DNA of 64,000 bases, taken from Chryseobacterium sp. Leaf404 (lineage in GTDB: Bacteria; Bacteroidota; Bacteroidia; Flavobacteriales; Weeksellaceae). The stretch is from assembly GCF_001424145.1 (NCBI RefSeq), contig NZ_LMQM01000001.1, forward strand, positions 682,001-746,000, given 5' to 3'. A model generated the notes under the pieces. The model had not been told where the DNA came from. It saw only the letters and a list, made by a program, of their open reading frames with translations, and did no database searches. The translations under genes and the position numbers were made by a program. Positions 1-8,423 of this stretch are shown piece after piece (the stretch's first letter is position 1; each line of letters starts with the position of its first letter).

Positions 1-489
1 GCTGATGACGACGATTTAATGAACGGCGTTAAAGCATTCAACGATAAAGGGATCTCTATAAACGAAGTTTATACTCCTTTCCCGGTTCACGGCCTTGATA
101 AAGCTTTAGGATTGAAGAAAACAAGAATTTCTGATGCCGCATTTATCTTCGCTCTTTATGGTGTGACCATTGGTATTACTTTATCATGGTACATTATGAA
201 CCACGACTGGCCACAGAATATTGGAGGTAAGCCGGCTTTCAGCTGGGTAAATAACTTCCCTGCTTTCATTGACCCAATGTTTGAACTGATGGTTTTCTGT
301 ACCGCTCACTTGATGTCATTAACTTTCTTTGTTAGAAACAAAATGTATCTTGGAGCTCCGGCACAGAATCCGGATCCGAGAACTACTGATGATAAATTCT
401 TAATGGAATTTGTAACTGATGATGTAGAATCTGTAAAGCAGCTTCTTATTGAAACCGGTGTAGAAGAGATAACTGTAAAAGATGCGTAA
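1..489 (+). CDS. actD: ActD, alternative complex III membrane subunit (5' truncated by window)
   Basis: Membrane subunit of alternative complex III, the quinol:cytochrome c oxidoreductase that replaces bc1 in Bacteroidetes. The frame is open to the first base of the window, so the start lies upstream; the Met at 19 is internal. The visible part has the DUF3341 hallmark VYTPFPVHGLDKALG, then two membrane segments, one in the FALYGVTIGITLSWYI stretch and one in the FELMVFCTAHLMSLTFF stretch, and a soluble C-terminal tail of about 40 residues. Its last 8 bases overlap actE, consistent with translational coupling inside the act operon. The earlier subunits (actA-actC) should lie just left of the window. 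Assignment by family motif and gene order; very secure. Confidence 0.93.
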   Translation, partial: ADDDDLMNGVKAFNDKGISINEVYTPFPVHGLDKALGLKKTRISDAAFIFALYGVTIGITLSWYIMNHDWPQNIGGKPAFSWVNNFPAFIDPMFELMVFCTAHLMSLTFFVRNKMYLGAPAQNPDPRTTDDKFLMEFVTDDVESVKQLLIETGVEEITVKDA

Positions 490-1195
490 GATGAAGAATA
501 ATATTTTAAAAATTACAGCCTTTTTAGGTCTTTCAGCAGTATTGTTTACTTCTTGCGGACCAAAAGAAAATACACCTTTGGTATATTTCCCGGATATGTA
601 TTTTCCTGTAGCTTATGACCCCTTGATGAAAGCTCAGGATGCATATTCAGATCATGAAAATGAAATTCCTGCTTTTGTAAGAAACAACGGCGCTACAGGT
701 CTTGGCCCGGTAGAAGGTTCAGTGGCTCAGAATAAAGACGGCGTTTTTGCCGAAGATAAACTTCCAAAAAATCCTGAACAGTACAACGCTGGTTATGATG
801 CTGCTAAAACAGTGACCACATCTCCTTTAAATCCTGCGAATGCTGATAAAGATATTGAAAGAGGTAAATTCTTGTTTGAACGTACGTGTTCTGCATGTCA
901 CGGTATTGGTGGAGACGGGCAGGGGCCAATTGTTCAGAGCGGCGCTTATTCGGGTGTGCCAAATTATGCAGACAGAGAAATCACTGTAGGATCTGTGCAT
1001 TATGTATTAACAAACGGTAGAAATGCCATGGGTTCTTATGCCGGACAGCTTAGCGCTGGCGACAGATGGAGAGTGGCAATGTATGTGATGAATGCTTTCA
1101 AAAAAGGAGCACCGGCACCTGCAGCAGCTCCCGCGGCTACTCCAGCTGCACCGGCAGCAGCAGCGACTACTCAATCTACTGAAACTAAAAAATAA
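482..1195 (+). CDS. actE: ActE, monoheme cytochrome c lipoprotein of alternative complex III
   Basis: Electron-carrying cytochrome c subunit of alternative complex III, expected on the periplasmic face. The N-terminus is a lipoprotein signal with lipobox LFTSC (Cys25). One c-type heme site, CSACH, lies at residues 136-140, and Met183 in NAMGSYAG is the likely axial ligand. Residues about 208-230 are an Ala/Pro-rich low-complexity tail, probably a flexible linker. The start at 482 overlaps actD; a second ATG at 491 (MKNN) is equally reasonable and keeps the signal peptide intact. actF follows after 8 bp. Heme motif, lipobox and operon position agree. Confidence 0.93.
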   Translation: MRKMKNNILKITAFLGLSAVLFTSCGPKENTPLVYFPDMYFPVAYDPLMKAQDAYSDHENEIPAFVRNNGATGLGPVEGSVAQNKDGVFAEDKLPKNPEQYNAGYDAAKTVTTSPLNPANADKDIERGKFLFERTCSACHGIGGDGQGPIVQSGAYSGVPNYADREITVGSVHYVLTNGRNAMGSYAGQLSAGDRWRVAMYVMNAFKKGAPAPAAAPAATPAAPAAAATTQSTETKK

Positions 1196-1203
1196 GAAAA
1201 GAA

Positions 1204-2535
1204 ATGTATAGTTTTTCACCAAAATTAAAATCAACTTCTCTCATACTTCTTGTTGTAGGTTTGGTTCTTTTCATAGCCGGTTATTTTTTGAATAGCGGTT
1301 TATCTACTGAAAAAATTCAGCACATGATGCATGAAGTACACTCTTCAGGTCATGATGCGCCTACACACTCAAGTGAGATGATAGGCTCTCAAGATGAAGA
1401 TTCTCATCTAAAGCATGCAACAATGCAGATTCACAATTCACCATTGGCATCTATCCATTTTGTAGCTGTATTTTTCTTCGGAATCAGTGCTGCAGTATTG
1501 TTTTTCTATTGTATTCAGCACGCAGCTCATGCAGGATGGCCAATTATCATCACAAGAGTAATGGAAGCTATCGCTTCATACATTCCTTACGGTGGAGCAA
1601 TATTAATTATCATCATGATTCTTAATATTACACATCAGGGACATTTGTTCCACTGGATGGATCCGGAATTAACAGATCCTACATCAGCACACTTTGATGT
1701 GATCCTGTTTGAAAAGAAAATTTTCCTTAATATTCCTTTCTACGCAATCAGAACATTTATCTACGTTTGTGGAGCATCATTCTTTGCCTGGAAACTGAAA
1801 TCTCAGTCTAAAAAAGTAGATGATACAAAATCTTTAGTGGAGTATCAGTTCCTTTACAGATGGGCTGTTGGTTACATTGCATTCTTCGGATTTGCTTCTG
1901 CAGCATGGGCTTGGGACTGGTTGATGTCTATTGACCCTCACTGGTATTCTACAATGTACATCTGGTATTCAATGGTAAGCTGTCTTTCAAGTGGTGTAGC
2001 GGTTATTATTTTATTAAGTGTTTATCTTAAGAAAAATGGTTTCCTTCCACAGTTTAATGACAATCACTTACACGATTTAGGAGTTTTCCTATTCGCTACA
2101 AGTTTACTTTGGACGTATACTTGGTTTGCACAGTTTATGTTGTACTGGTACGCAAACATTCCGGAAGAGGTAAATTATTTCTTCGGAAGATTCCAGCACT
2201 ATTCACCTACTTTCTTACCGATGTTGGTATTCAACTTCCTTTTACCTTTATTGGTATTGGTAAGCAGCAGCATCAAGAGAAATTACAAAGTGGTAACTAT
2301 TATGGCTTGTATCGTAATCTTCGGTCACCTTTTAGATTACTTCAACATGGTAATGCCGGGAACAGTGGGTCCTTTCTGGAAGACACCTGAACTGCTTTTA
2401 TTAGTAGCCGGAGCGGTATTATTTGTAGTTGGATTATTTATGTTTACAGTGCTTTCAGCATTATCTAAACTGAAACTGATTCCTACAGGTAACCCTTATC
2501 TACACGAATCTGAAATTTACGAATATCCTTTCTAA
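1204..2535 (+). CDS. actF: ActF, alternative complex III NrfD-like quinone-binding membrane subunit
   Basis: A 443-residue polytopic membrane protein, the second NrfD/PsrC-like subunit of alternative complex III, expected to help bind the quinol. An N-terminal membrane segment (about 10-30) is followed by a His-rich loop (HMMHEVHSSGHDAPTHSS) and about nine further hydrophobic segments; several His and Trp residues lie between them. Last gene of the act operon: a hairpin terminator follows at 2557. I rely on gene order (actD-actE-actF) and the membrane profile rather than on a catalytic signature, but this arrangement is diagnostic in Bacteroidetes. Confidence 0.9.
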   Translation: MYSFSPKLKSTSLILLVVGLVLFIAGYFLNSGLSTEKIQHMMHEVHSSGHDAPTHSSEMIGSQDEDSHLKHATMQIHNSPLASIHFVAVFFFGISAAVLFFYCIQHAAHAGWPIIITRVMEAIASYIPYGGAILIIIMILNITHQGHLFHWMDPELTDPTSAHFDVILFEKKIFLNIPFYAIRTFIYVCGASFFAWKLKSQSKKVDDTKSLVEYQFLYRWAVGYIAFFGFASAAWAWDWLMSIDPHWYSTMYIWYSMVSCLSSGVAVIILLSVYLKKNGFLPQFNDNHLHDLGVFLFATSLLWTYTWFAQFMLYWYANIPEEVNYFFGRFQHYSPTFLPMLVFNFLLPLLVLVSSSIKRNYKVVTIMACIVIFGHLLDYFNMVMPGTVGPFWKTPELLLLVAGAVLFVVGLFMFTVLSALSKLKLIPTGNPYLHESEIYEYPF

Positions 2536-2556
2536 GGTTTCGTTACAGAATATATT

Positions 2557-2589
2557 TAAAAAGACTGGTCTTCGGATCAGTCTTTTTTT
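2557..2589 (+). terminator. Rho-independent terminator of the act operon
   Basis: An inverted repeat, AAAAGACTG ... CAGTCTTTT, closes a loop around TCTTCGGA and runs into a T tract, 20 bp after the actF stop. The rest of the gap to 2776 is AT-rich and shows nothing else I can name. Confidence 0.85.
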
Positions 2590-2776
2590 GCTTTTTTGGA
2601 TGAAGATTGCAGGTTATCTGTCACTCAGATTTAAAAATTATTTGTGTTTTCCTGGCAGAAAATAAATTTTCCGTAACAAAAGGTAAATGGAGAGCACTTA
2701 TCAAATAATTCTAAACTCAAGACAACTATTCCGGATTTTCTTCGTCTTTATTGTAAATATTTAAACCCAATAAACT

Positions 2777-3793
2777 ATGAATTTCAAAATTAAAACTTCC
2801 TTTCTGCTGCTTTTTGTACTGAATTTTTTCTTTGCACAAACTATCACTTTCGTTTCTGAGAGAAGCGGGCAACCACTTACCAAAGTTTCTGTTTTCGGCA
2901 AAGACGGAAATATTTTAGGATTCTCGGATATTGATGGTAAAATCGATCGATCTGCCTTAAAGCCGGAGCAGGAAAAATTTAAAATTATTCATGAAAATTT
3001 GGTACTTGCAGAGCTCTCTTATGCAGAAATCAATAAAGATATTGTAAAACTGAATGATAAAGTAAGAGAAATAGAAGCTGTTGTAATTAAGAAATCAAAA
3101 CCAGCGAAATATCTTTTCATTAGAGGAAATTTTAATAGCTATGTTGTGGTTAATAATAAATTAAATTGTTACGTAGATGGTGTTGCTACTTATATTTTTG
3201 ATAACAAGACTAAAAAAGTTAAGAGTACTAATATTGAGCAGTATCGTATTTTTTGGTTAGAAAGTGCCGAGAACGAATTTAGAAAAATGGGTTCGTGGGA
3301 TTATAGCTCTTCTTTAGAACTTCCAAAATTAAAAGATGTTGGTAATATTTATGATTATAAATCTAAAAAGGCTAAAATAAAGGAACTGAAAAGCGCTGCA
3401 AAAGATCAAATGGAAATAACAGGTGAAGCACTTCAGAACAAAGAATTTAGCATTTTGGGTATTCGTCTGTTTGATATTAAGACAATTCTGAATGTTTCTT
3501 ACGAGAAAGATTCTAAAAAGACATTAAGGGACTTTATTGAGAGTAATGAAATAGGTTTTATGAAGCTAAAACATAAAACAGAAGAAAATTATAATCAAGT
3601 TGTTGTTTATAGAAACTTTAATGCAGCAGAAATTGATTTCAGTAATTCAAAGGATGTCCCTAAAGTGAAATATGACAAAACCAAAAGCAATTACGCCACA
3701 AAATACTGGGAAGACCCATCTTTCCCAAATATGCAGACCGTGTTCAGTTCTTTTTTTAAAGATGATCTGAAAGAAAAACAAAACGTAAAATAA
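2777..3793 (+). CDS. Secreted protein with N-terminal CarboxypepD-reg-like domain, unknown function
   Basis: A 338-residue exported protein: the N-terminus is a Sec signal ending FFFAQ (cleavage after about residue 20). Residues about 22-75 (SGQPLTKVSVFGKDGNILG, then a SDIDGKI turn) look like the carboxypeptidase-regulatory-like beta-sandwich common at the start of Bacteroidetes surface proteins. The rest is Lys/Asn-rich and not recognised; no TonB-dependent barrel follows. It stands alone between the act terminator and a lipoprotein gene. Probably periplasmic or outer-membrane associated. Confidence 0.7.
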   Translation: MNFKIKTSFLLLFVLNFFFAQTITFVSERSGQPLTKVSVFGKDGNILGFSDIDGKIDRSALKPEQEKFKIIHENLVLAELSYAEINKDIVKLNDKVREIEAVVIKKSKPAKYLFIRGNFNSYVVVNNKLNCYVDGVATYIFDNKTKKVKSTNIEQYRIFWLESAENEFRKMGSWDYSSSLELPKLKDVGNIYDYKSKKAKIKELKSAAKDQMEITGEALQNKEFSILGIRLFDIKTILNVSYEKDSKKTLRDFIESNEIGFMKLKHKTEENYNQVVVYRNFNAAEIDFSNSKDVPKVKYDKTKSNYATKYWEDPSFPNMQTVFSSFFKDDLKEKQNVK

Positions 3794-3820
3794 AAAAACA
3801 ATACATATAAAAGGTTTTAT

Positions 3821-3828
3821 TAAATTTG
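3821..3828 (+). promoter_or_regulatory. Candidate -7 element TAAATTTG
   Basis: Exact match to the Bacteroidetes sigma-A -7 consensus TAnnTTTG, about 120 bp before the lipoprotein start at 3948. No TTG at the expected -33 position, so support is partial. Confidence 0.4.
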
Positions 3829-3947
3829 CAACAAACCACTGTTTTATAAAACTGCTGTGACTTGGAAATACAGACACCAATAAAATACAGCGATTGCATA
3901 ACTTGTCCCGATTATTAGGGATAGCCAAAAAAAATAAATACCTACGT

Positions 3948-5126
3948 ATGAAAAAGGTTAGATTCTTTTTACTTATTGCCGGTCTTGCACTGTTTACAGC
4001 CTGTAAGAAAGACCACGTAGACGCAAGTTCCACACAGTCTTTGCAGTCGAGCATTAATGATATGACCTCGAGTCTGAATACGCTTCAGCAAGTCAAATTC
4101 AATGAGGCTTTATATGTACTGAAAACTTTCGGTGTAGAAGCCGATGGCGATATCAACGAACTCAAAGCTTTAGGCAAACTGATTGACGGGAAAAAAGTTC
4201 CGGAAATTCTGGCACTTGCCGATCAGGTAGCCCAGAAAAACAGCATGGATTGGTCAAGCACCGCTCCGCCATCACTTGGTAATCTGGAAATTTTCGGAGA
4301 TTTGAATGCAAAAGAGGTAGATTCTAACGATGTGCGTGCAGCATCTGTCAATCTTATCACAAAATATTCGGGAGATACAGGCAGCGGGCCTACTGCAGTA
4401 CAGATTATCCCAAGATTAACAGACGCTTCGGGAAATCCTGTTTCTTTCAGTGGTGCAACTTTGGAGGCTACTTTAGAGGTTTTCAACAATGGTGTAAAAT
4501 TATCCACAGCAAAAAATATAATGCTGGATAATAATTTTAAAGGGTTTTATCTGAAATTTTCATCGCTTTCGGCGGAGAGAGTAACAGATGGTAAAATTGA
4601 TATCACAGTTTCTGTAAAAACGTCAGCAAAAACTTTGAAAATGACAAAGATTGGTTTAGACGTCAATCCATCTGCATTAAGAATGCCTGCACCGCCAATA
4701 GTAGATTCTACGCAAATTACAGAACCTACTTTCCCGGATGCAACAACACCTGCAGGAACACCAACAGATCCGGCTGCAACTGTGCCAACAGCTCCAAAAT
4801 CGCCATCTGCAGATCCGAAAGCTACAGTAAGCAAATTTCTGAATAACGTAAGTTCTCAAAACTTAAAGGCAGCTTTTGACGCTTCAAGCAACCCAAGCTG
4901 GGGAAGCTACGATTCATTTTCTGATGCAACTTCCGGTTTCGGAGCAGTGAAAAATGTTTCAGTGAAAAATATCAGCACCAATGCATCAACACCGAATTCA
5001 GCAAGCGTAAACGCAACCTACGATGTTACCGATAAAAGCGGAAAAACAACAGCATTAAAAGTAACATTCGGACTTAAAAACGTAAATGGAGACTGGAAAA
5101 TTTCAAGCTATAAAATCAATCCTTAG
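3948..5126 (+). CDS. Lipoprotein with C-terminal NTF2/DUF4878-like domain
   Basis: A 392-residue exported lipoprotein; the lipobox LALFTAC precedes a Lys-Lys-Asp stretch. I chose the ATG at 3948, not the in-frame ATG at 3894, because only the former puts a signal peptide at the N-terminus. The middle (about 170-260) looks like a beta-sandwich; a Pro/Thr/Ala-rich linker (about 265-305) follows; the last about 90 residues (SKFLNNVSSQNLKAAF ... GDWKISSYKINP) have the profile of an NTF2-like DUF4878 lipoprotein domain. No catalytic residues recognised. Function unknown. Confidence 0.75.
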   Translation: MKKVRFFLLIAGLALFTACKKDHVDASSTQSLQSSINDMTSSLNTLQQVKFNEALYVLKTFGVEADGDINELKALGKLIDGKKVPEILALADQVAQKNSMDWSSTAPPSLGNLEIFGDLNAKEVDSNDVRAASVNLITKYSGDTGSGPTAVQIIPRLTDASGNPVSFSGATLEATLEVFNNGVKLSTAKNIMLDNNFKGFYLKFSSLSAERVTDGKIDITVSVKTSAKTLKMTKIGLDVNPSALRMPAPPIVDSTQITEPTFPDATTPAGTPTDPAATVPTAPKSPSADPKATVSKFLNNVSSQNLKAAFDASSNPSWGSYDSFSDATSGFGAVKNVSVKNISTNASTPNSASVNATYDVTDKSGKTTALKVTFGLKNVNGDWKISSYKINP

Positions 5127-5211
5127 CGGGTTCCGGCAGAAGGCTTTTGGTTTAAAAAAAGAACATTAACAGGTTATTAAAATTAAAAATCAATAATACT
5201 CGTAAAGTATT

Positions 5212-5241
5212 TTGTAAATCATTCAGAAACAATTAAATTTG
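5212..5241 (+). promoter_or_regulatory. Promoter of the TPR protein-ribH pair
   Basis: TTG at 5212-5214, a 19-bp spacer, and TAAATTTG at 5234-5241 match the Bacteroidetes sigma-A promoter fully. It lies 22 bp before the start at 5264, giving a short leader. Confidence 0.75.
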
Positions 5242-5263
5242 CAGTTCAATTTTTTAAGAATTT

Positions 5264-5974
5264 ATGGCAAAATTGGGAAAGAATGCTCCAAACGAGCAGG
5301 AAGGTAAAGAAACAGTGGAATTTTTTAAAGACCTCGACAGAGAAGCTTTAAACACAGAAAGATTCCTTGAAAAATATGCAAAACCTTTAGGTATTGCCTT
5401 TGGTGTAATCGTTTTGGGAGTTTTAGGGTTTTTCGGATACCAGCAGTTTGTGGTGGCTCCAAAAAATGCTGAAGCAGTAAAAACCTATCTTACAGCACAG
5501 AAAAACCTTGTAGAAGGCAAAGAAAAAGAAGCATTAGGCGGAAAATCTGCAGCTAATCCAGGGTTTTTAGGAACTTTTAATGAGTATTCTTCTACCAAAG
5601 TGGGTAAACTCGCTGGTTACAATGCGGCTCTTTTAAAATTCAAAGAAGGAAAATTTCAGGAAGCTTACGATCTGATGGATAAATTTTCTTCAGACAACAA
5701 AACTTTAGAGGCAATGAAATATGGTGTAATGGCAGATGCTCAGTCTGGTCTTAACAAAAACACTGAAGCTTTGAGTCTTTTAGACAAAGCGGTTTCTGCA
5801 TCGGATGATCCTTACACAACATATTATTTTACAAGAAAAGCAGGTATTTTGGCTTTAGGTTTAAAGAAAAATGCAGAAGCTAAAAAATATTTTACTACAA
5901 TTGACGAAAAATATCAGGATTACGACAACGGAATGTCTGATTCTTACATTGAAATGTCTAAATATTTAAACTAA
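5264..5974 (+). CDS. Single-pass membrane protein with tetratricopeptide-like repeats
   Basis: A 236-residue protein: about 40 charged cytoplasmic residues, one membrane segment (about 45-67, LGIAFGVIVLGVLGFFGYQQ), then a helical C-terminal part with TPR-like spacing (AYDLMDKFSSDNK, ALSLLDKAVSASDD, AKKYF). The build resembles YfgM-type proteins, which assist envelope protein biogenesis, but I claim only the architecture. It is expressed from the promoter at 5212 and sits 4 bp ahead of ribH, so the two are probably co-transcribed; this pairing is common in Flavobacteriia. Confidence 0.8.
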   Translation: MAKLGKNAPNEQEGKETVEFFKDLDREALNTERFLEKYAKPLGIAFGVIVLGVLGFFGYQQFVVAPKNAEAVKTYLTAQKNLVEGKEKEALGGKSAANPGFLGTFNEYSSTKVGKLAGYNAALLKFKEGKFQEAYDLMDKFSSDNKTLEAMKYGVMADAQSGLNKNTEALSLLDKAVSASDDPYTTYYFTRKAGILALGLKKNAEAKKYFTTIDEKYQDYDNGMSDSYIEMSKYLN

Positions 5975-5978
5975 AAAC

Positions 5979-6494
5979 ATGGCAACAGTTAATCTTTCAG
6001 ATTACAAGCCACTTCATATATCCAATGCCGAAGATTTTTCTATCGGCATTGTTTTTTCTGAGTGGAATGACTTTGTAACCTACAATCTCCGTGATGCAGC
6101 ACTTGAAATTCTTGAGAAAGAGGGTGTAAAAAAAGAAAACATCAGACTTTTTTCGGTTCCGGGAGCTTTTGAATTAAATTATGCGAGCATGCAACTTTGC
6201 AAAGAACGCAAGTTTGATGCGGTAATTTCTATAGGATGCGTTATCCGTGGGGAAACGCCACATTTTGATTTTGTGTGTGACGCCGTAGCTCAGGGAATTA
6301 AAGACTGTAATATTTTAACCGATACACCAACTATTTTCTGCGTTCTTACAGACGACACCAAAGAACAGTCAATCGCAAGAAGTGGTGGCGACCTTGGAAA
6401 TAAAGGCGTTGAAGCGGCGGTAACGGCTTTAAGAATGATTGATTTTAAGAAAAATCTTTCAGATAAAAAAGGAAATATCGGTTTTGGAAATTAA
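5979..6494 (+). CDS. ribH: 6,7-dimethyl-8-ribityllumazine synthase
   Basis: Penultimate enzyme of riboflavin biosynthesis: condenses 5-amino-6-ribitylaminouracil with 3,4-dihydroxy-2-butanone 4-phosphate. At 171 residues it has the usual length. Recognisable motifs are FSVPGAFELNYA (substrate loop), SIGCVIRGETPHFDFV (catalytic His region) and the GGDLGNKGVEAA segment near the C-terminus. It follows the TPR protein by 4 bp. I see no FMN riboswitch ahead of this transcription unit; no other rib genes are in the window. Confidence 0.95.
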   Translation: MATVNLSDYKPLHISNAEDFSIGIVFSEWNDFVTYNLRDAALEILEKEGVKKENIRLFSVPGAFELNYASMQLCKERKFDAVISIGCVIRGETPHFDFVCDAVAQGIKDCNILTDTPTIFCVLTDDTKEQSIARSGGDLGNKGVEAAVTALRMIDFKKNLSDKKGNIGFGN

Positions 6495-6516
6495 TTCCTA
6501 AATCTTTAAAAATAAC

Positions 6517-6545
6517 AAAGGAGCTTTTTTTACAGCTCCTTTTCT
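6517..6545. terminator. Bidirectional terminator between ribH and the ATP-grasp gene
   Basis: Stem AAAGGAGCT (6517-6525) / AGCTCCTTT (6534-6542) with T-rich sequence on one side and A-rich on the other, so it can end transcription from both directions. The stop codon of the minus-strand gene (6530-6532) lies in the loop. Confidence 0.85.
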
Positions 6546-7690
6546 TTTATATACAGTTTATTCTGATCAATCAAATGAGGCACAAACCTGCTTTGATTAT
6601 TCGTAATTAAATTGACACTTTCTCTTATGCCGATTCCGGCTGCTTCCTGACCAATGACCCAGCTTCCGATGACAGGATGATTTCCGTCGAAATTAGGAAG
6701 GTCAAACAACTGTTGATAGATGAAACCGTTTTTGGCATAATCGCCCTCGTTTTTCTCCAGCAGAACACTATTTTTGTGAATACTTACATTGGCTCCTTCC
6801 CTTGAATAGATTGGTTTTTTTACGAAACTCGTCAGCATTCTCTGTTCAAAATAAGACTCCAAAAGATAGGAATGATTTGGGTACATTTCCCATAAAACCG
6901 GTAAAATCGCTTTTGAAGAAAGAAGTATTTTCCAAGACGGCTCTATCCATTGAGATCTGAAATTGTTTTTAACCAGTTTTTCGCCAAAACCGTCATCCAG
7001 AATCCATTCGTAAGGATAAAGCTTGAAAATATATTCCATTACACTTCTGTCAGCCGCAATAAATTCGCCCGCATCCTCTGCCCAGCCAATATCCTGAACG
7101 GGGATAAATTCTGTTTCGAAACCAGCCTGTGTTGCGCAGTCGCGTAGGTATTCCACATTGGTAACGTCTTCAATATTCGTAAGGGAAGCAAAATAAATAT
7201 AATGCGGATCCATATACTTTTTAAGATACTTCCAGTAATCCACCAGTTTTTCATGAATGGAATTAAACTGATCTTTTCCCGGAAACATTTCCTGCAACCA
7301 GTACCACTGAATAACAGAGCCTTCGTAGAGAGAAGTCGGCGTATCGGCATTGAACTCAAGAAGTTTTAAATTTTTCCCGTCAAAACCAAAATCGAACCTT
7401 CCGTAAATAGAAGGATGATCTTCTTCCCAGCTCGTCACGATATATTTTCTGAAATATTCAGGAATATTAAACCTGTCCCAAAGATTTTTATCAATCACAT
7501 AATCTACAGCTTCCAGACACATCTGCCACAATTCTGCAGTTGCCCTTTCGATGGTGTTCACTTCATCCATGGAAAGTTCGTAGTAATGACTTTCGTCCCA
7601 GTACAAATCTTCCATAGAATGATAGCCAAAACCTAAATTTTCAAGCTTGTGTTCCCAGTTTTTCCTGAAGGGTGATGCAATTCTTTTCAT
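6530..7690 (-). CDS. Glutathionylspermidine synthase-family ATP-grasp ligase (YgiC/YjfC-like)
   Basis: A 386-residue ATP-grasp amide ligase of the glutathionylspermidine synthase C-domain family, which joins a peptide carboxylate to an amine. Seen: YHSMEDLYWDE and HPSIYGRFDFGFDG in the N-terminal part, LLEFNADTPTSLYE (the family's nucleotide/metal-binding core), and near the C-terminus KKPIYSREGANVSI. There is no N-terminal amidase domain, so it is the stand-alone YgiC/YjfC type whose substrate is not known. Two small lipoprotein genes lie directly upstream on the same strand (9-bp gap), recalling the ygiB-ygiC pair of enterobacteria. Confidence 0.85.
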   Translation of the reverse strand: MKRIASPFRKNWEHKLENLGFGYHSMEDLYWDESHYYELSMDEVNTIERATAELWQMCLEAVDYVIDKNLWDRFNIPEYFRKYIVTSWEEDHPSIYGRFDFGFDGKNLKLLEFNADTPTSLYEGSVIQWYWLQEMFPGKDQFNSIHEKLVDYWKYLKKYMDPHYIYFASLTNIEDVTNVEYLRDCATQAGFETEFIPVQDIGWAEDAGEFIAADRSVMEYIFKLYPYEWILDDGFGEKLVKNNFRSQWIEPSWKILLSSKAILPVLWEMYPNHSYLLESYFEQRMLTSFVKKPIYSREGANVSIHKNSVLLEKNEGDYAKNGFIYQQLFDLPNFDGNHPVIGSWVIGQEAAGIGIRESVNLITNNQSRFVPHLIDQNKLYIKEKEL

Positions 7691-7699
7691 TTTTAAATT

Positions 7700-8032
7700 C
7701 TAAGATGATGCCCTGAAACCGCTTCTGCCCATTCCGCCTCTTACAACATTTCCTTTGTAAGTGCTTCTCCCGATATTCGATTTTGAACTGATGGCATCGC
7801 TGTAGTATCCTGTTCTTTGAAAAGCGCCATTACTGTAAGCGCCATACGGTCTGAAAGCATGATACAGCAAAAGTCCCGTCATAAAACCATGCGACCGTGA
7901 ATAAGAAGCCGTGGAATCTGAACGCATATACACCTTCTTCTCGTTTTGTCCGTGCACCTTTGACGGCTCCTGAGAACAGGCAGCCAGAATTCCTGTCACG
8001 AAAAGCAACTTTATAGATTTCGATTTTTTCAT
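7700..8032 (-). CDS. Small Gly/Ser-rich lipoprotein upstream of the ATP-grasp gene
   Basis: A 110-residue lipoprotein: signal with lipobox ILAAC (Cys about 19), then a Tyr/Gly/Ser-rich mature chain ending in an Arg/Gly/Ser-rich tail (VVRGGMGRSGFRASS). Position and composition resemble YgiB/DUF1190 lipoproteins that partner YgiC ligases, but similarity is by eye only. Its ATG overlaps the stop of the upstream gene (TAATG at 8030-8034), so translation is probably coupled; the ligase gene follows after 9 bp. Confidence 0.7.
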   Translation of the reverse strand: MKKSKSIKLLFVTGILAACSQEPSKVHGQNEKKVYMRSDSTASYSRSHGFMTGLLLYHAFRPYGAYSNGAFQRTGYYSDAISSKSNIGRSTYKGNVVRGGMGRSGFRASS

Positions 8033-8367
8033 TACTGTACCGTGATATAAAATTCGTAATCTTTCTTCACTTTGGTATTGTGCTCATTTCCGTTGGCATC
8101 CTCCACCATTTGCAGAGAATCGCCCAAAGCAGGAATTGTATCTCTTTTGATAATTTCTTTGAAAAGTTTATTGTCTTTCCAGATTTTATGTTTGGTAATC
8201 AAAACATCTGCAGAATCAATGTGCTGTACAGAAAGTTCTGTTTCTACAGCTGCTTTTTTGTCTACACTTTGTACCTCATCCTCCTTTTCTGATGTTTCAT
8301 TACAGGAAATTACTCCCATTAAACCAAAAAACAGAAGGCAGAATTTAAATTTTCTCACTTTAGGCAT
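8032..8367 (-). CDS. Small acidic lipoprotein, first gene of the ATP-grasp operon
   Basis: A 111-residue lipoprotein with lipobox GVISC (Cys22) followed by a Glu/Asp-rich stretch (NETSEKEDEVQ). No domain recognised. First gene of a three-gene minus-strand unit (lipoprotein, lipoprotein, ATP-grasp ligase), overlapping the next by a TAATG junction. It diverges from the metallopeptidase gene at 8424 across a very AT-rich 56-bp spacer. Confidence 0.65.
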   Translation of the reverse strand: MPKVRKFKFCLLFFGLMGVISCNETSEKEDEVQSVDKKAAVETELSVQHIDSADVLITKHKIWKDNKLFKEIIKRDTIPALGDSLQMVEDANGNEHNTKVKKDYEFYITVQ

Positions 8368-8423
8368 AATTTTTCTACAAAAATATTATTTAAAATTTTA
8401 AATTTACCTAAAAAATAACAGAT

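Noticed and set aside
3894..3947. N-terminal extension of the NTF2-like lipoprotein
   Set aside because: Would bury the lipoprotein signal peptide that starts at 3948.
5127..5979. FMN riboswitch controlling ribH
   Set aside because: Leader before the TPR-ribH operon is 22 bp from the promoter; too short and without the conserved elements.
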